In this document: positions 60,901 through 64,000 of the stretch, one piece after another
How the letters are laid out: the number at the start of each line of letters is the position of its first letter
How positions within the stretch are numbered: the stretch's first letter is position 1
Origin: an uncultured Pseudomonadota bacterium
GTDB taxonomy: Bacteria; Myxococcota_A; Bradymonadia; Bradymonadales; Bradymonadaceae
Reading direction: 5' to 3'
DNA: 64,000 bases
NCBI GenBank assembly: GCA_913057905.1
Contig: CAJXPB010000003.1
Location: forward strand, 124,001 to 188,000
The notes under the pieces: model-generated
The model's input: only the letters and a program-made list of their open reading frames with translations
Told to the model about the DNA's origin: nothing
The model's database searches: none
Made by a program: the position numbers and the translations under genes

Positions 60901-61328
60901 GGCTCCCGCTCCAGGGCGTGAGCCTGCCCGAACGACAGCGATTCAGTGGGGCCGCCGTCGGCCGGCACGGCGTGCAAAAACGTCGGGCGCTTGAAGGGGT
61001 GTTTGTGGGTCGAGCGGAAGACGATCGACTCGCCGTCGGACTCCCATCCCACGACCGCCGAACGGGTGCCGTGGAAGGTGAGTTGCTCGACGGGGCCGCC
61101 GTCGGCGTCCATCACAAACACCTCCGGAGCTCCCTCCTCGGTCCCCGTAAACGCGATCTGGGTGCCATCCGGAGAGAAATGCGGATGCGAGGCGTCGCCG
61201 CGGCCACTCGTCAATCGCCGGGCGCGCCCTCCCTCCAGGGGAGCCTCCCACAGATCGTCGTCACTGACGAAGACAATTCGATCGTCGTGAACCGTCGGCT
61301 GACGGTAGTACCCACCTTCATCTGCCAT
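57975..61328 (-). CDS. Tricorn-type protease homologue (S41)
   Basis: The 1117-residue protein has an N-terminal series of beta-propeller blades (DDRIVFVSDDDLWEAPLEGG, ASHPHFSPDGTQIAFTGTEE) and a PDZ domain near residue 830-890. A C-terminal S41 catalytic domain has the probable nucleophile Ser996 in NEYAGSDGDIFSH and a His near GTSHAYEMGGDY. Tricorn cuts oligopeptides released by the proteasome; in bacteria it is thought to degrade peptides. A low-complexity acidic insert (DSDGEDEDDSEEAGDDDSSD) lies around residues 545-565. No signal peptide is visible, so it is probably cytoplasmic. GAGG lies before the ATG at 61328. Confidence 0.9.
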   Translation of the reverse strand: MADEGGYYRQPTVHDDRIVFVSDDDLWEAPLEGGRARRLTSGRGDASHPHFSPDGTQIAFTGTEEGAPEVFVMDADGGPVEQLTFHGTRSAVVGWESDGESIVFRSTHKHPFKRPTFLHAVPADGGPTESLSFGQAHALEREPNGDGCVIGRHSDDLARWKRYRGGTAGTIWLDRQGDGQWEQFLADQDAGLVSPLWIGDRLYFISDFEGYGNIYSANLDGESLQRHTHHDDFYARFAATDGDTIVYSCGARLWRLDVGATEPEPIEVQFGSPRTERNRKFVDASEYLEDYTLHPEGHSMATTARGKVHDFGLWEGPARQHGRAHGVRYRNQRYLDEDRLLVVSDEGGEESFEIHDLDSGEVDPVDTGDFDIGRPLEVKVSPDEETDAALFSNHRAELIHMELDTGACQVIDESDHVLLGGFDWSPDGRWIAYSTFGGWHTSEIRIAEVGTWDTRAVTSGQYRDTEPVFDPQGRYLYFLSCREFDPVYDQVFLELSFPRTMKPCVVTLQEDLDSPFHETPRPLNGGKPKGGEAGDNGADSDGEDEDDSEEAGDDDSSDEGEVEIDFKGIGDRVETFDVKAAEYGGLDATANRVFWTVHPIEGSIGTPMDGGSDSGSLKYFSLKKRSTQTFAEGVSTFEVGPDNSTLAMEMQGRLRVVDATGKGPAQQNGGSPEPGRSTGWIDLDRLVLPVEPAREWRQMLREAWRLMRDHFWRADMTGVDWQAVWERYSRLVDRVSTRGEFSDLVWTMQGELGTSHAYEMGGDYERAPQYRPGYLGVDVEWDPDVTWERGGTEHRGGFRITHLVRGASWEESATSPLARPGVDATEGDVIVAVNRTPFRPGDSFQESLVHRSGEDVEVTLLHSGADRESDESDATARYSVELLRSEQRARYLEWVEENRERVHQATDGRVGYVHIPDMGPRGFSEFHRSFLSEQSKDGLVVDVRFNAGGHVSELILEKLARQRLGYSLPRWGDANPYPSGSITGPIVGLTNEYAGSDGDIFSHCFKMMDVGPLVGKRTWGGVVGIWPTHGLVDGSVTTQPEFASWYRDIGFGLENRGTEPDIEVGDPPGSMQEGDDPQLEAAIERALEGLDSSDERKPDFGEPPSMAPPESLPEWDG

Positions 61329-61451
61329 GAATAACCTCGGTCTAAGCCCGGCCCCACTCAGGGTGCCGAAGGCATGTGCTGATGTTCGAGATTGTCGCTT
61401 CTGAGATAGGGTAGATCACTGGCGCGCCAATGCAACCGCGCGCGCCTGGCT

Positions 61452-62105
61452 CTACCAGCGCCCATTGAGATACGGATTGGACTCCTTTTCTCGACCGATC
61501 GTCGTGTTCGGCCCGTGGCCGCACATCACGCGAGTCTCGTCGGGGAGTTTACTCATACGCTCCAGCGACGCCTTCATGGCATCGGGGTCACAGCCCGGGA
61601 GGTCGACCCGGCCGATGCTCCCCCGAAACAGCACGTCTCCGCTGAAGATGATCGACTGTTCCTGGAAATAGAAGGCGACGTGCCCGGGGCTGTGGCCGGG
61701 CAACAACAGCACCTCGGCCTCGAGATCTCCGACCTGCAATCGATCGCCCTCTTCGATCCATCGATCCGGCTCGGGCAGCGGCTCGACCTCGAAACCAAAC
61801 ATCTGCCCCTGCTGGGGAGCGGCCCGGTAGAGCTCGTGGTCGTCACGGTGCAATAAAATCGGCGCGTCGGTGCGAGCTTTCAGCGAGCCAAGCCCCGCCA
61901 CGTGGTCGATATGAGCATGGGTCTGCCAGATCGCCTGGATCTGCAGATCGTGCTCTTCGGCGGTCTGCAGGATCCGCTCGGTATCGCCGCCCCCGTCGAC
62001 GACCACCGCCTCGCCGGTCTCTGCGCACCCGACCAGGAAGATAGACGTCTGGATGGGCCCGACGGTCAACGACTCGACGATCATTGATTCAGGTTCGTCC
62101 GTCAT
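61452..62105 (-). CDS. MBL-fold metallo-hydrolase (glyoxalase II-like)
   Basis: From ATG 62105 (AAGGA upstream) the protein is 217 residues. The metallo-beta-lactamase metal motif is THAHIDHVAG, followed by His of LLPGHSPGHVAF, Asp of IIFSGDVLF and a C-terminal CGHGPNTT. These are the ligands of a dinuclear site. The family includes hydroxyacylglutathione hydrolases and persulfide dioxygenases; this sequence is closest in wording to the YcbL-like glyoxalase II group. The reaction cannot be fixed. It is preceded by a membrane protein gene on the same strand, with a 52-base gap. Confidence 0.87.
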   Translation of the reverse strand: MTDEPESMIVESLTVGPIQTSIFLVGCAETGEAVVVDGGGDTERILQTAEEHDLQIQAIWQTHAHIDHVAGLGSLKARTDAPILLHRDDHELYRAAPQQGQMFGFEVEPLPEPDRWIEEGDRLQVGDLEAEVLLLPGHSPGHVAFYFQEQSIIFSGDVLFRGSIGRVDLPGCDPDAMKASLERMSKLPDETRVMCGHGPNTTIGREKESNPYLNGRW

Positions 62106-62157
62106 CTTGATGTTCCTTGGGTTAGAGGTGTTCCCGTCCGTGTGGGGCACGAAGGGT

Positions 62158-63138
62158 TTACAGGGGACCCAGGCAGAGGAGCAACCCGACCAGCGAGGCC
62201 GTCAACACGGGCCGCTCCATGCGTCGGTCGTCCAGCGCCCGAGCCAACAACACATACGCGGGCACAGCAAACAACAATGCCCCGGTGGCCGGCAGGACCG
62301 GATCATGCAGCAGCGGCCACACCAGCGCGGGCAGAGCGATCAGCGGCCAGGACAGCGGCGTCCGCTTGGCGTGGCGAGCAAAGAGCACGACGACGACCAA
62401 CACGGCCGTGGCCGCAGCCATCAGCGAGACGTCTTCGACGCCCGGGGGCCAGGGCCAATGGGCCCTCCATTCGGCGCCGGTCTGAAGGGTCCTCACCGAG
62501 ATGCCCCAGGTACCCGCCAGCAGGATCGCGATGCCGACAAACAGGGTAAACGCTGCGGGCACCGCCAGGGTGACCGCCCACGGCCCCCACGTCGGGTTCT
62601 TGGCAGGCTGATACACTCGCCAGGCCATCCATACGATCCCGGCGCCGACGATCAGGCTCTCGGGACGGAATCCGACCGCCGCCACGAGTGCCAGGGTCGC
62701 CCACATCCATCGCCCGCCCCGAAGGCTGGCCAGCCCGACGGCGAGCCCGGCGGCCGCGAAATTCCACGCCGAGACCGGCAGGGTCAGGGCGGCGGCGGGA
62801 GTCGCCAGCCAGAGCCACGTCGTCCGTTCGGCGGTGTGGGGAAGGTCGTCCTTGCGAGCGAACCGATAGACGGCGACGGCCCCCGCCAGCAACACCAGCT
62901 CGCCGGCCCCGGCGAGCCACCATTCGGCAGACCCGCCGACCAGCGACGCGATCTGCCGAGCTCCCTCCACGGCGCCGACCCAGAGGGGGGCACCGCGCGG
63001 CGAGCCGCCAGCCAAAAACGCGGGAGTCGGAGGCTGTGACTGAAGCAACAGAAAGCTCCAGACGTACAGCCGGCACAGAAGCCAGGCGGTGACGCTCGTT
63101 CGAATGCTCGGATGGATTCGGGCAACCAGTGGATGCAT
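62158..63138 (-). CDS. Multi-pass integral membrane protein, function unknown
   Basis: The 326-residue protein has 8-9 membrane spans (AWLLCRLYVWSFLLLQSQPP, ELVLLAGAVAVYRFARKDDL, WLATPAAALTLPVSAWNFAA, AVTLAVPAAFTLFVGIAIL). An RFARKDDLPHTAERTTWLWL loop and a long Trp-rich region give it a GT-C-transferase or polyprenyl-related look, but no DxD or other catalytic motif is clear. It is GC-rich and slightly skewed in Pro/Trp/Ala. GGTGCC precedes ATG 63138. It is adjacent to the MBL-fold gene and may be co-transcribed with it. Confidence 0.75.
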   Translation of the reverse strand: MHPLVARIHPSIRTSVTAWLLCRLYVWSFLLLQSQPPTPAFLAGGSPRGAPLWVGAVEGARQIASLVGGSAEWWLAGAGELVLLAGAVAVYRFARKDDLPHTAERTTWLWLATPAAALTLPVSAWNFAAAGLAVGLASLRGGRWMWATLALVAAVGFRPESLIVGAGIVWMAWRVYQPAKNPTWGPWAVTLAVPAAFTLFVGIAILLAGTWGISVRTLQTGAEWRAHWPWPPGVEDVSLMAAATAVLVVVVLFARHAKRTPLSWPLIALPALVWPLLHDPVLPATGALLFAVPAYVLLARALDDRRMERPVLTASLVGLLLCLGPL

Positions 63139-63202
63139 GGCACCGTAACCCTACCGAAGATCACCCCTCTGACAATTTTTTTGATGACCTCTCGGCGGGG
63201 GA

Positions 63203-64000
63203 TCAGCCGATCCGCGTCGTGTTTCGACCGGCGTGTTTGGCTCGGTACATCGCTTGGTCGACGGCGTCGATGAAATCGTCGGCCGTCTCGGGCTGAGCAT
63301 CGGCTCGAGTCGCGACGCCCACGCTCACCGAGATTGGAATCGTCTCGCCGCGGTACTCGAAGGGCGTATCGGCAACCGTCCGCCGGATCCGCTCTCCCAG
63401 CTCCATGCCGCCCTCGCGTTCGATGCCGCGGCAGACGATCACGAACTCGTCGCCGCCGTAGCGTGCGATCGTATCCTCGTCGCGGACAGCCTGGTCGACC
63501 CGTTCGGCCAACTGCTCCAAAATCCGGTCGCCTGCCAGGTGGCCGTGGGTGTCGTTGATCGGTTTGAACTCGTCGATGTCGAACATCACCAGGCAGAGAG
63601 GTGTATCGTGACGCCGCGAAAAGGAGAGTTCCGAGTGGAGATACTCCTGGAGATAATCCTTGTTGTAGACGTCGGTGAGACCGTCGCGAAGCGTGGCCTC
63701 GTACATCTTGCGCTGGTAGGTCTCCTCGAATTCGTCCTGGTAGGCGAATTTGAGGATCGTGGCAGTGCCCAGCGTCAGCTTGTCGCCATCTTCGAGCTTG
63801 TGGACACCGGTCAGCTCCGTCCCGTTGACGTAGGTGCCGTTGGAACTGTCGAGATCTCGCAGGTACACGCCATCGTCAGCGGGGACGAGCCGGGCGTGTT
63901 CGCGGGAGACACCGCGGTCGTGGAGTTGAAGCTCGGCCGACTCGGTGCGCCCCACCAGAAGCGGGGATTCGCTGACCTGGAGCATCTGGCCGACGTGCGG
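63203..64000 (-). CDS. FHA-GGDEF diguanylate cyclase, truncated by the right edge
   Basis: The frame is open through base 64000, so the gene's 5' end lies outside. Codons before ATG 63985 read PHVGQ, the usual lead-in 'GPHVGQ' of FHA domains in these proteins, so that ATG is not the start. The FHA domain has VGRTESAELQLHDRGVSREH and DLDSSNGTYVNGTEL. The GGDEF domain follows: DGLTDVYNKDYLQEYLHSEL, MFDIDEFKPINDTHGHLAGD, ARYGGDEFVIV. The inhibitory I-site RDED sits five residues before GGDEF, so feedback by c-di-GMP is likely. It should make c-di-GMP, with output or targeting controlled by phospho-Thr recognition. Confidence 0.9.
   Translation of the reverse strand, partial: PHVGQMLQVSESPLLVGRTESAELQLHDRGVSREHARLVPADDGVYLRDLDSSNGTYVNGTELTGVHKLEDGDKLTLGTATILKFAYQDEFEETYQRKMYEATLRDGLTDVYNKDYLQEYLHSELSFSRRHDTPLCLVMFDIDEFKPINDTHGHLAGDRILEQLAERVDQAVRDEDTIARYGGDEFVIVCRGIEREGGMELGERIRRTVADTPFEYRGETIPISVSVGVATRADAQPETADDFIDAVDQAMYRAKHAGRNTTRIG

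Noticed and set aside
1..64000. tRNA genes, rRNA, CRISPR arrays, insertion sequences or prophage
   Set aside because: I saw no cloverleaf, short regular repeat array, transposase or integrase in the sequence; a covariance-model scan would settle the small RNA question.

Overview
The window reads as chromosomal DNA of a high-GC Gram-negative bacterium. Porin, lipobox signal peptides and a TonB-free beta-barrel gene show an outer membrane. A Ser/Thr kinase with PEGA domains, FHA-GGDEF signalling, several ECF sigma factors and a run of large acidic thrombospondin-type-3 lipoproteins together look like Myxococcota or another former deltaproteobacterial line, possibly Bradymonadales. That placement is an inference from gene content; no rRNA gene is present to test it. 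I see no tRNA, CRISPR array, insertion sequence or phage gene.

Region 1-6.5 kb: the 3' end of an unknown gene, a DsrE-like and a thioredoxin-fold protein, a strongly decayed DUF255 (YyaL-like) thioredoxin-domain gene, a lipoprotein followed by a cupredoxin, an AhpD-like peroxidase and a patatin. Region 6.5-15 kb: dihydroorotase, an AIM24 protein, a VapBC toxin-antitoxin pair with a readable promoter and operator, an anchored rhodanese, a putative operon of class II glutamine amidotransferase, outer-membrane porin and sodium:solute symporter, and a flavodoxin-fold oxidoreductase. Region 15-20 kb: two divergent ECF sigma genes, one with a zinc-binding anti-sigma partner, a beta-helix lipoprotein and a CPA-type antiporter with a C-terminal TrkA-like nucleotide-binding domain.

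Region 20-27 kb is a respiratory and redox-stress cluster: a rearranged cbb3 oxidase operon (CcoO carrying an extra cytochrome c domain, a tiny CcoQ-like protein and a separate CcoP-anchor-like protein), OsmC, a SufR-like iron-sulfur regulator, a deaminase, an NnrS-like membrane protein, a MIP18-family (DUF59) protein and a DUF2249 protein. Two 36-bp dyad elements, 28 of 36 positions identical, sit in the two divergent promoter regions that flank this cluster. They are the best candidate in the window for an undescribed regulatory circuit.

Region 27-42.5 kb: a sigma / three-repeat anti-sigma / exported-protein operon meets, tail to tail, a 13-kb tandem array of five long paralogous lipoproteins plus one relic. 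These have a lipobox, an Asp-rich linker, thrombospondin type 3 calcium repeats, a conserved middle domain, a VWA domain with MIDAS and a conserved tail. The copies decay along the array: intact ones lie at the right (three or four genes), then comes a relic of signal peptide plus tail, then a copy with a broken MIDAS, then a copy that has lost the VWA domain.

Region 42.5-64 kb is mostly housekeeping: glutamine synthetase, a lysophosphatidate-type acyltransferase, a degenerate GpsA-like protein, RdgB, a PEGA-domain kinase, aldehyde dehydrogenase, and a co-directional run of HEAT-Clp fusion ATPase, RsmG, a small membrane protein, a MutS-like ATPase and a 5-formyltetrahydrofolate cyclo-ligase-like protein. 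After these come a tricorn-type protease, an MBL-fold hydrolase, an integral membrane protein and an FHA-GGDEF cyclase that runs off the right edge.
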